From positions 3,327 to 16,786 of the forward strand of contig JAOZUJ010000013.1 of NCBI GenBank assembly GCA_029938745.1: 13,460 nt of DNA. The letters are read 5' to 3'. The stretch's first letter is position 1. Each line of letters opens with the position of its first letter. The position numbers and the translations under genes were made by a program. Positions 1-6,756 of the stretch are shown here, piece by piece. The notes below the pieces were generated by a model. The model had not been told where the DNA came from, ran no database searches, and saw only the letters and a list, made by a program, of their open reading frames with translations. Origin of the DNA: Candidatus Moraniibacteriota bacterium (GTDB lineage: Bacteria > Patescibacteriota > Minisyncoccia > Moranbacterales > GCA-2747515).

Positions 1-1
1 T

Positions 2-85
2 ACACTCGCAAATGACAAGGATTGGGACTGGCAAAGAATTATGAAATATTACTTAGACGGAATTAACATTGTTTCAATTTATTAA
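2..85 (+). CDS. 3' end of a truncated gene, possibly SpoIID/LytB-like
   Basis: An open frame enters the window from the left and stops at TAA 83-85, giving 27 C-terminal residues that end KYYLDGINIVSIY. The pattern W-x-x-I-(M/L)-K-Y-Y-x-x-G-(I/V)-x-I resembles the extreme C-terminus of SpoIID/LytB-domain proteins, where the usual ending is like 'ILKHYYPGTEI'. Those proteins act on peptidoglycan or modify cell-wall amidases. With so few residues this is only a suggestion. That the frame is coding at all is supported by its composition and its stop just before an intergenic repeat. The body of the gene lies outside the window. Confidence 0.45.
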   Translation, partial: TLANDKDWDWQRIMKYYLDGINIVSIY

Positions 86-98
86 ACCTCATTCTATT

Positions 99-126
99 GT
101 CATTCCCACGAAGGCGAGAATCTAGA
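99..126. repeat. Degenerate interspersed palindromic repeat (gtcattccc...gaatctaga)
   Basis: The sequence gtcattcccacgaaggcg followed by agaatctaga closely matches a widely seen intergenic repeat of the form GTCATTCCCGCGAA(A/G)GCGGGAATC(T/C)AG, known from many bacterial genomes. In the canonical form ATTCCCGC and GCGGGAAT pair as a hairpin. Here the arms are ATTCCCAC and GCGAGAAT, with two mismatches, so this looks like a decayed copy. It sits in the intergenic space between the cut-off gene and the small cysteine-rich gene, which is the usual place for such elements. Recognition is from memory of the consensus; copy number in this genome cannot be seen. Confidence 0.5.
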
Positions 127-197
127 AAGTCAGAAATCACCCACTAAAATGACAAACATACTAAACCTACTTTGAATCACTTCTAAAAATAATTACG

Positions 198-695
198 ATG
201 AAAAAATTTCTAATAATCCTATATATATTCATTTTTGTTGCACTTGCCTACTATGTAATAACCCTATTTATAAATAGAAGTCATTCTGACATAAGCACAC
301 AAGAAGAAAAAGAAATAGGTACCTCTATAGAGGTACCTATAGAGGACCCTATAGAGTCCCCTACAGACAATTTAACTACCAGTGAACCAACTAATACATT
401 CGACAACACTCAAGAAAATGCTGCATACACGATCACACGAGAAGATTGCAATAATGAATGTGCTACTATAGAAGATGTAGAAAAAAAATCATATTGTAAT
501 CAAATATGTGGTTTTACTAATACAACAACAACTGAAACATGCGATGACTTAAGTGGACTCGATAAAGACTATTGTCTCAAAAATAAAGCAATTAAAGATA
601 AAAATTTGCAAAAATGCACAGAAATCCAAGACAGTGGTATAAAGAAACAATGTCAAAACAGAATAAGTGAAGATTTTATAGACGAAATAATGTAA
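198..695 (+). CDS. Membrane-anchored eight-cysteine protein of unknown function
   Basis: This 165-residue protein has a hydrophobic N-terminus (about residues 4-25) preceded by two lysines. It is either an uncleaved signal anchor or a signal peptide without an obvious cleavage site, so the rest should lie outside the membrane. Residues 30-78 form an acidic, Thr/Ser/Pro-rich linker with a short IEVP-IEDP-IESP repeat (44-55). The C-terminal part (84-152) holds eight cysteines at 84, 88, 100, 104, 115, 126, 140 and 152: two C-x3-C pairs followed by spacings of 10 and 11. Even number and regular spacing suggest four disulfides in a small helical domain. I do not recognise a named family. ATG 198 is the first start before the membrane segment; no Shine-Dalgarno site precedes it. 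It is co-directional with the protease gene 122 nt downstream, but a shared transcript is not shown. Confidence 0.8.
   Translation: MKKFLIILYIFIFVALAYYVITLFINRSHSDISTQEEKEIGTSIEVPIEDPIESPTDNLTTSEPTNTFDNTQENAAYTITREDCNNECATIEDVEKKSYCNQICGFTNTTTTETCDDLSGLDKDYCLKNKAIKDKNLQKCTEIQDSGIKKQCQNRISEDFIDEIM
315..340. repeat. 26-nt perfect palindrome inside the eight-cysteine gene
   Basis: The arm ataggtacctcta is followed directly by its exact reverse complement, giving a 26-nt palindrome with no spacer. It lies in the linker-coding part of the small cysteine-rich gene and overlaps the start of a 12-nt tandem repeat. In RNA it could fold into a hairpin. The palindrome is directly visible; any function is unknown. 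Confidence 0.85.
327..362 (+). repeat. Three 12-nt tandem repeats encoding I-E-x-P
   Basis: Three units, atagaggtacct, atagaggaccct and atagagtcccct, follow each other in frame and encode IEVP, IEDP and IESP. The next 12 nt (acagacaattta) may be a decayed fourth unit. This is a short proline-rich spacer repeat in the extracellular linker of the membrane-anchored protein. Such repeats can change copy number by slippage. Confidence 0.8.
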
Positions 696-731
696 TTTGG
701 CTATTAATTTCTAAATAGAAGTAATAACACA

Positions 732-803
732 TCACTGCGCAGTGTCACTCTTTTGAGAAAAAAATGCTTAGCGACGTGACAACCTGTTTGCCGATGGGTA
801 AAT
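732..803 (+). promoter_or_regulatory. Leader of the S8 protease gene with several inverted repeats
   Basis: The 122 nt between the small cysteine-rich gene and the protease hold three potential stems. One is a 12-nt perfect palindrome cactgcgcagtg (733-744). The second is a 6-bp pair tgtcac/gtgaca (743-748 with 776-781) enclosing an A-rich stretch. The third is a 7-bp hairpin gtttgcc-gatg-ggtaaat (786-803, two G-T wobbles) that ends 14 nt before ATG 818. The first two share bases and could be alternatives. There is no U-tract after any stem, so this is not a standard terminator. It may be a structured 5' UTR or an operator; I could not match it to a known riboswitch class. No convincing -10/-35 pair was found. 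Confidence 0.35.
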
Positions 804-817
804 CTCAATAAACTCTT

Positions 818-2650
818 ATGCAAAACTACAGAAACAAATACATCCTACTATCAATACTATTTTTAATAGTATTCCCCACAATAACGCACGCGCAATCACA
901 CTTGCCCGCTATTTCATGGAAGCAATCAATTGCACCTGAAAAAAACTATGTTGAAGGTGAAGTAATTGTAAAATATAAAGATACTACTGTTACAACAAAA
1001 GCGGAAGAATCTCAATCAAAAGAACTAATCCAAACACTCAATAGAAACTCCCAAGCACATGACATTATTGTAGAAGACAACATCGATGAATTAAATATTG
1101 CAAAAGTTACATCTGATGATAAGACGACAGAAGAACTTATAGAAAAATTATCAAAAAATGAAGCTGTGGAAATTGTTGAGCCAAATTATATCAAAACACC
1201 ATCATTTGTGCCAAACGATACATATTTTTCACATCAATGGGCACACAGAAACACAGGACAAAGCGTTGGCGGAGTAAGTGGTACAAATGATGCAGATATT
1301 GATACCGTAGAGATGTGGGATATTGCAGATAGTGGAAGTGCAGATACAGTTGTAGCTATAATTGACAGTGGAACTGATTACAATCACATGGAATTATCTG
1401 CAAATATGTGGGATGGTGCCAGTTGTGTTGATGAAAATAACAATCCAATATCTGGCGGATGTCCAAATCATGGATGGAATTACGTAAATGACAACAATGA
1501 CCCAAATGATGCAGGAGATGAGGAAGGTCACGGCACACTTGTGTCAAGTATCGTTGCATCTAATACAAATAATAATTCTGAAGGTGCTGGCATGAGTCGA
1601 TATAATCACATCAAGATCATGGCAATTCGTTTTGATTTTGATGTTTATTCTGAGCTAAAAGCAATTGATTTTGCTAGACACAACGGTGCAAAAGTGATCA
1701 ACGCAAGCTTTGGCGGTGGAGAATTTTCTCAAATCGAAAAAAATGCAATTGATGCATTTCCTGGTATTGTTGTCACAGCATCTGGAAATGGTGGAGGTGA
1801 TGATATTGGGGACGATAACGATGTAACACCATCATATCCATGTAATTATACTTCTTCAAATATCATCTGTGTCGCAGCAACTGATCAAGATGATAATCTA
1901 GCAGACTTCTCAAACTATGGCCCTACATCAGTGGACATCGCTGCACCAGGTACTAAAATTTTTGGAATCTATAAAGGAAGCCATGTTTATGGAAGTGGAA
2001 CTTCATTTTCTACACCATTTGTCAGTGGTACAGTAGCACTAATGTATGCTCATAATTCATCTGCTTCTACGTCTACAATAAAAAACACCTTACTTGCAAG
2101 TAGTGATCATATTTCCAGTCTAAATAATATATCTTGCTCTAGAAGATTGAATGCTTATAATTCTCTGCAAAACACAATAAATACTACAATTCCAACCGAA
2201 TCATGTTCTCTGCCAGTATACCGCTTCTGGTCTGATACAAAGCAAGGGCACTTTTATACAATTTCTGAAACGGAGAAAAACTTTGTAATTAACAATTACC
2301 CTGACAACATATGGAAATATGAAGGCATTGCATTTAACGCATTGGATGGGAATGCTGATCCTGTGTATCGTTTTTGGTCTGATCAGCATCAACACCACTT
2401 TTACACGATCTCTGAAACAGAAAAAAACTTTGTTATAAATAATTATCCTGATAATATTTGGAAATATGAAGGCATTGTATATTATGCATATAAGTCCCAA
2501 GTGTCAGACAGCACTCCTTTATATCGCTTCTGGAGCGATACAAAACAAGGCCATTTTTACACATCAAGTCTCACAGAAAAACAATATATTGAGACACACT
2601 ATCCATCAAATATATGGCGGTATGAACGTATAGCGTATTATGTAAAATAA
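818..2650 (+). CDS. Secreted subtilisin-like S8 serine protease with three DUF5648-type repeats
   Basis: This 610-residue protein begins with a signal peptide (hydrophobic to about residue 22, likely cleavage after THA, residue 25). Residues 43-126 resemble the I9/fervidolysin-type prodomain, which folds and inhibits the protease until cleaved. The motif PNDTYFSHQW (132-141) marks the usual entry to the S8 domain. The catalytic triad is intact: D183 in IIDSGTDYNH, H238 in EEGHGT and S396 in GTSFSTP; the oxyanion asparagine is N324 in TASGNGG. Residues 466-508, 515-557 and 567-610 are three YRFWSD...HFYT...W.YE repeats of the DUF5648 type. There is no LPXTG motif or C-terminal membrane helix, so the tail may provide surface or substrate binding (inference). 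Start ATG 818 fits the signal peptide; no Shine-Dalgarno site is visible. The gene ends against the convergent beta-helix gene, which carries the same kind of tail. Confidence 0.95.
   Translation: MQNYRNKYILLSILFLIVFPTITHAQSHLPAISWKQSIAPEKNYVEGEVIVKYKDTTVTTKAEESQSKELIQTLNRNSQAHDIIVEDNIDELNIAKVTSDDKTTEELIEKLSKNEAVEIVEPNYIKTPSFVPNDTYFSHQWAHRNTGQSVGGVSGTNDADIDTVEMWDIADSGSADTVVAIIDSGTDYNHMELSANMWDGASCVDENNNPISGGCPNHGWNYVNDNNDPNDAGDEEGHGTLVSSIVASNTNNNSEGAGMSRYNHIKIMAIRFDFDVYSELKAIDFARHNGAKVINASFGGGEFSQIEKNAIDAFPGIVVTASGNGGGDDIGDDNDVTPSYPCNYTSSNIICVAATDQDDNLADFSNYGPTSVDIAAPGTKIFGIYKGSHVYGSGTSFSTPFVSGTVALMYAHNSSASTSTIKNTLLASSDHISSLNNISCSRRLNAYNSLQNTINTTIPTESCSLPVYRFWSDTKQGHFYTISETEKNFVINNYPDNIWKYEGIAFNALDGNADPVYRFWSDQHQHHFYTISETEKNFVINNYPDNIWKYEGIVYYAYKSQVSDSTPLYRFWSDTKQGHFYTSSLTEKQYIETHYPSNIWRYERIAYYVK
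2213..2647 (+). repeat. Triple DUF5648-type repeat array of the S8 protease
   Basis: Three consecutive modules of about 43 residues follow the pattern (V/L)YRFWSD-x4-HFYT-x-(S)-x-x-E-K, then YP-x-N-I-W-(K/R)-YE. Modules 1 and 2 share 24 identical residues in a row (481-504 and 530-553). Module 3 differs most and ends in YERI instead of YEGI. The family is known as a repeat found at the ends of secreted proteins; its ligand is not established to my knowledge. Confidence 0.85.
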
Positions 2651-2711
2651 TACCATTCACAACTAGCCAAGCTTTGCAAGTAAACTACCAAATTACAATT
2701 TGCCAAATATC

Positions 2712-2736
2712 AAAAAAGCGGTTTTACCGCTTTTTT
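2712..2736. terminator. Bidirectional intrinsic terminator between convergent genes
   Basis: An 11-bp perfect stem (aaaaaagcggt with accgctttttt) closes a 3-nt loop. It has a GC-rich core flanked by A and T tracts, so it gives a U-run when transcribed from either strand. It starts 61 nt after the protease stop codon and ends 12 nt beyond the beta-helix stop codon at 2749-2751, so it can end both transcripts. Confidence 0.9.
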
Positions 2737-2748
2737 GCATTGTCTTTT

Positions 2749-4893
2749 TTATAACACAGGATAAACATAAAATCCTATACGTTCATATTTCCATACATTC
2801 GCTGGGTAATTTGCTTCAATGTATGCTTTTTCAGCACTACTGGCAGTATAAAAATGCCCATGCTTTGTATCAGACCAAAATCTGTACAATGGCGTAGTGC
2901 CATTCACCTGTGATGTATTTGCACAATATCTCGTCCCTTCATACTTCCAAATATTATCGGGATAATTATCTATGACATAATCTCTTTCTGACTCCTTGGC
3001 CGTATAAAAATGTCCTTGATATAGATCACTCCAAAATCTGTAAATACCACTACCACTACAATCACTCTTCTTGGTTGCCCTGTAGGCAACTCCCTCATAT
3101 TTCCATTGATTCACTATAAATTGATCAAATACAGAGTCTCGCTCTTTTTGATCAATTGTATAAAAGTGTCGTTGTTTAGCATCACTCCAGAATCGGTAAA
3201 CTGGGCTTGTCGAAAGATTGCTTGTTGTGTATTCATATGCTCCTATATCGTCTTTTGAACCGTATGGGCGCAGATTATAGTCTATATCATATCGTGGAGC
3301 ATTTGATGATATCCCCAGATCAACTGCTTTTGAATCATTTGCAATATGATAATCATCGCTGCCAATATTCTCAAATCCCTCATCACCACTCACATTTCCG
3401 CCAGCACCAGGTCTGCTATTTAGATCTACTATATCAAAGATCTCAGAATTAATACCATAATGATAAATACCCGCACTATCATTATTAATAAGATTATTAT
3501 TGATCTCAGATTTTCCATTTCCCCATTCTACAATCTGAAAATTTCCAGTATTTCTCGTAATTATATTGTTTGCAATTTTTGCCTTTAATATAGAGTCCTT
3601 AATAAAAATTCCAGCACCTGTTTGATGTGTTATTTCATCACCATCCCATTGTGGTGCATAATTATCAACAATAGTATTATTTACAACCGTTGTACTAGAA
3701 TTGTCCAAAAGAGCAATGCCACCGCCCAGACCTCCTTTGTTCTCAAAAATCACATTATTTGTAATTGTTGCAGTTGAGTCAGCAACATAAATACCACCAC
3801 CTGCCCATTCGCCTGTGTCCCACCAGGTGTTATTTCTATATATCCTATTACCACTAACTGTTGCCACAGCATTTTCACTAATTACCATTGCACCTCCACC
3901 ATGTGATGCATCATTGTTTGATATATTATTATTCACAATTATTGGCCGAGATGCGTTATATACGGAAATACCACCACCTAGACCAGAATGTGGGAAAGTA
4001 TCTGTTACATTCGCATGATTATCATAAATATCATTATTACGTATTTGTGGCGCACCTCCCTGAGCTTCAATATGAATACCTGCACCAGTTGTTGCTGTAT
4101 TACTGTAAATATCATTATCCTCTACTTGAGATGAGCTTCCTTTTCGCAAACTAATACCTCCTCCAGAAAAATCAGCAGCATTAGCAGCAATGTTATTTTT
4201 TATGATTTGCGGTGATGAATTTTCATCCACATAGATTCCTGCACCACTTGCGCCCCACTTTGCTAAACCAGTGCCATATGTTGGACCACTCGATGTGTTA
4301 TGCACAATATCATTATCATAGATAAGAGGATTCGAGCCATATACCACATCTATACCAGCACCAAACCGTGTTGCTGTGTTGTATGAAATTTGATTGTTGC
4401 GAATAGTAGGATGTGCCTCTTGACTGATCAGAATACCACCTCCATCCTTTGCGGATGTATTTGAAGTGATGATATTATCTTCTATGATTGGATCAGCATC
4501 TATAATGGATATGCCTCCGCCGCGACCCTCACCACTTCTTCCACCACGTATTGTAAATCCTGATAATTTAGCCGTTACATTACTTACGGCCTTAACGTGT
4601 GTAATATTTACTACAGATTCATCTGGATCTCCTTGTATAACAGTACGCCCAGCGCCTGATTCTGACACAACTGAGATAAGTTTTTTTATATCGATATTTT
4701 CATAATATGTTCCCGCAGAAACTAATACCACATCGCCATCCTCAGCAGCACTAATTCCATTATGAATAGTTGATTCTTCACCTGGCACAGCAATTGTACG
4801 TGCCAATACATTATTTGCACCAACTACAGCAACAAGCAGAAAGATTCCTGCAACAAAAAAAGCTTTTCCACATCTAAGTAATCGATGTTTCAT
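2749..4893 (-). CDS. Secreted right-handed beta-helix protein with three DUF5648-type repeats
   Basis: From ATG 4891-4893 this is a 714-residue protein. I chose this start over the one at 4944 because it gives a standard signal peptide: KHRLLRCGK, then a hydrophobic stretch ending near VLA-RT (residues 31-32). Residues about 33-500 form a parallel beta-helix with about 12 coils of the type (N/D)N-x-I...N-x-A...GGGI, typical of PbH1 repeat proteins. Residues about 513-555, with IANDSKAVDLG and DDIGAYEY, match the end segment of 'choice-of-anchor Q' proteins. Three repeats of the YRFWSD...HFYT...YE type follow at 564-607, 617-658 and 669-711. No lyase or hydrolase active site could be picked out, so it may be an adhesin or glycan-binding protein as well as an enzyme. 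It lies 75 nt downstream of a glycosyltransferase gene and could be the last gene of that operon or have its own promoter. Confidence 0.9.
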   Translation of the reverse strand: MKHRLLRCGKAFFVAGIFLLVAVVGANNVLARTIAVPGEESTIHNGISAAEDGDVVLVSAGTYYENIDIKKLISVVSESGAGRTVIQGDPDESVVNITHVKAVSNVTAKLSGFTIRGGRSGEGRGGGISIIDADPIIEDNIITSNTSAKDGGGILISQEAHPTIRNNQISYNTATRFGAGIDVVYGSNPLIYDNDIVHNTSSGPTYGTGLAKWGASGAGIYVDENSSPQIIKNNIAANAADFSGGGISLRKGSSSQVEDNDIYSNTATTGAGIHIEAQGGAPQIRNNDIYDNHANVTDTFPHSGLGGGISVYNASRPIIVNNNISNNDASHGGGAMVISENAVATVSGNRIYRNNTWWDTGEWAGGGIYVADSTATITNNVIFENKGGLGGGIALLDNSSTTVVNNTIVDNYAPQWDGDEITHQTGAGIFIKDSILKAKIANNIITRNTGNFQIVEWGNGKSEINNNLINNDSAGIYHYGINSEIFDIVDLNSRPGAGGNVSGDEGFENIGSDDYHIANDSKAVDLGISSNAPRYDIDYNLRPYGSKDDIGAYEYTTSNLSTSPVYRFWSDAKQRHFYTIDQKERDSVFDQFIVNQWKYEGVAYRATKKSDCSGSGIYRFWSDLYQGHFYTAKESERDYVIDNYPDNIWKYEGTRYCANTSQVNGTTPLYRFWSDTKHGHFYTASSAEKAYIEANYPANVWKYERIGFYVYPVL
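2752..3204 (-). repeat. Triple DUF5648-type repeat array of the beta-helix protein
   Basis: Three modules start at PVYRFWSD, IYRFWSD and PLYRFWSD. The third ends in YERI and is preceded by a linker containing SQV, exactly as in the third module of the protease array. Because the two genes converge, the two arrays form a long imperfect inverted repeat around the terminator. Module 2 contains VIDNYPDNIWKYEG, one residue different from the VINNYPDNIWKYEG of the protease modules. Confidence 0.85.
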
Positions 4894-4931
4894 AATTATT
4901 ATGTTTATTTTTATTTTACTAATATATAATA

Positions 4932-4958
4932 GCACTCTCCACAATTATAAGAAAGTGC
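4932..4958 (-). promoter_or_regulatory. Hairpin with embedded TATAAT between glycosyltransferase and beta-helix genes
   Basis: Read on the minus strand, GCACTTTC and GAGAGTGC form an 8-bp stem with an 11-nt loop. One pair is a T-G wobble that would be an A-C mismatch on the other strand, so the fold fits a minus-sense RNA better. No U-tract follows, so it is a poor terminator. The loop holds a perfect TATAAT (4944-4949), about 50 nt upstream of the beta-helix ATG, but no good -35 box was found. It could be a weak promoter, an RNA-processing or stabilising hairpin, or chance. Confidence 0.3.
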
Positions 4959-4968
4959 CATAAAATTT

Positions 4969-6738
4969 TTATTGTTCCACAGACTCAATGCCATCTCGAA
5001 AATATCCACGTCCGTACTTTTTATATAGATATGCATATTTAACAAAAGCTACTACGCCCTCCTCACGCAAAATTGGCACGGATTTGTTCATGACATCTCC
5101 AAGCTGTCCAGAAAATAATTGTCTGAGAAGAGATTTTTTTTCGCCTGTTATTCTTTTTATTTCTGCGTTCATTTCTGCCTCCAAATAATCATATGACATA
5201 TTATTCATATGACCACTATTAACTACCTCTGACATAAACGTGGCGTAACTATGACTCCAATGTGTACGATCTTCGTCATGTACTGTATTTGTACCACGAT
5301 ACGATATACCAGCGATTGTAACAGGTACATGCCTCACAGGAGCATACTGTTGCGCGAGAAGAAAAATTGTAAAATCTTCCGCATAGTCACCATATAATAC
5401 ATATCCATCAAAAACTTTCTGTAAAACACTCACAGGATAGATTACAGAACAAACTGGGACATTATTATCACCCTCAAGAGTCTTGTAATATTCTGCCGTA
5501 TCAAATAATTTACCCCGCTTGAACTTGGTTGGTAAAGATGATTTTTTATCATCAGACCATTCTTCATGAAAAATGAGAGAATTTGCAACAAAAAGAATAT
5601 TTTTATGTAGCAAATTCATAAAATTAAAACTATGCGGAAATATAAAGTCATCATCATCAACGAGCCACACAAAAGAATCATCATTTTTAATAGAGTCAAT
5701 TGATTGTTTTAAAGCAGCTACACGCGGATATTGTTTACTATCACTTTCTATAAAAATTGGCTCAATTTGTATATCATCATATTTTTGTTGCAATTCTGTC
5801 AGAAGAACATTACCCTTTGCCTGATCAACTACGTTATTAATTGCAAGTAATACACGTAATGAAATATATGTAGGCGCACTTGCCTGAGAAATTCTAATTG
5901 TATCAAATAGCCGATTCAAAAAATCATCACGCAATAGTTGTGTGCGTATAATTATATTAATTTCCTTTTTATTTGCCACTGCACTGTGCGTCGCCTTTTT
6001 TTTCACCATGCCATAGAAATCATTTCTATTATCTCGTACATCTCTTTGCAAATACTCATCACTAAACGGAACAATAATATCATCAGAAAATGTATAAAAA
6101 CTATGATTAATGAAATTTTTCTGTAGATAATTTGTTATATCTTTATATTTACCAGATTCCTCATCATCTTCATCTTTATTATCCCTTTTCTCATTCTTGC
6201 AATAAACATACAGCAAGGAGTCTATGCCAACAGCAAGATCGTTTTTGTATGATTCAAATAAAAGAAGTGCCGTATTAAGTTCGTGTGATTTTTCTACATA
6301 TGGCAATGTAATATTTTTTGTTCTTATGTTTTTTAAATTAAGCAAAATAACTCGACCATCAATCCATTCTGCAGTTCGCATATTTATAGACGATTGTGGC
6401 AAGATCTGACTACGACGATCGCGAAGGTATTTTAATGTCTTATGCGTCATTGACTCTACACCGTAATTTCCAATTATTGACCACAATTCAGTACCAAACT
6501 GATCATTAGCACGCCCAATGACATCTTCTATGATCGTAAAAATATTTCTAGGCAAAATTACATTTTCCAAGCAAATCAATACATAATCTGACGATACCTC
6601 ATTTAATATGTGTGGCAAAAATTTATCCTCACCCTCATCAATATGAGAAAAAACAGATTCATTAAATCCTACATGCTCATCACGTATTTTCTCTAACTCA
6701 TCTTCAGTTGTACAATATTTGATCGTAATTTGCTCCAT
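4969..6738 (-). CDS. GT2-like glycosyltransferase with a C-terminal catalytic domain and divergent N-terminal half
   Basis: This 589-residue soluble protein ends in a GT-A/GT2-like domain (about 258-500). It starts with the strand INIIIRT (260-266) and contains the metal/nucleotide-sugar motif WLVDDDDF (358-365; the DDDD is the DxD equivalent) and a later acidic pair in DYAEDF (E454, D455) where the catalytic base of GT2 enzymes lies. The first half (about 1-180) contains segments such as SDYVLICLEN and WSIIGNYG that look like a second GT-A fold without a DxD motif, so it may be an inactive domain. An acidic stretch (186-195) separates the halves. The sugar donor and acceptor cannot be read from sequence. 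It begins 18 nt after the previous glycosyltransferase, consistent with one operon. Confidence 0.8.
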   Translation of the reverse strand: MEQITIKYCTTEDELEKIRDEHVGFNESVFSHIDEGEDKFLPHILNEVSSDYVLICLENVILPRNIFTIIEDVIGRANDQFGTELWSIIGNYGVESMTHKTLKYLRDRRSQILPQSSINMRTAEWIDGRVILLNLKNIRTKNITLPYVEKSHELNTALLLFESYKNDLAVGIDSLLYVYCKNEKRDNKDEDDEESGKYKDITNYLQKNFINHSFYTFSDDIIVPFSDEYLQRDVRDNRNDFYGMVKKKATHSAVANKKEINIIIRTQLLRDDFLNRLFDTIRISQASAPTYISLRVLLAINNVVDQAKGNVLLTELQQKYDDIQIEPIFIESDSKQYPRVAALKQSIDSIKNDDSFVWLVDDDDFIFPHSFNFMNLLHKNILFVANSLIFHEEWSDDKKSSLPTKFKRGKLFDTAEYYKTLEGDNNVPVCSVIYPVSVLQKVFDGYVLYGDYAEDFTIFLLAQQYAPVRHVPVTIAGISYRGTNTVHDEDRTHWSHSYATFMSEVVNSGHMNNMSYDYLEAEMNAEIKRITGEKKSLLRQLFSGQLGDVMNKSVPILREEGVVAFVKYAYLYKKYGRGYFRDGIESVEQ

Positions 6739-6756
6739 TGTTTTGTATTAAATAAA

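Noticed and set aside
732..803. Cyclic di-GMP-I riboswitch before the protease gene
   Set aside because: The piece gtttgccgatggg resembles the 3' end of that class, but the conserved GGGACGCAAAGCC core and the right spacing are absent.
853..873. 9-bp hairpin with a 3-nt loop in the signal-peptide codons of the protease
   Set aside because: It is a real inverted repeat but made almost wholly of A and T, and is plausible by chance in Leu/Ile/Phe codons.
2201..2500. Minus-strand frame of 99 codons with internal repeats
   Set aside because: Its repeats are the mirror image of the DUF5648-type repeats coded on the plus strand in the protease gene.
2700..2897. Plus-strand frame of 65 codons crossing the terminator
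   Set aside because: It reads through the terminator hairpin and then antisense to the beta-helix tail, with no start signal.
3815..4154. Plus-strand frames of 67 and 88 codons
   Set aside because: Both are antisense shadows of the repetitive beta-helix coding sequence.
4894..4944. Upstream start for the beta-helix protein at 4944
   Set aside because: It would put 17 extra residues before an otherwise normal signal peptide; the inner ATG at 4891-4893 gives the better N-terminus.
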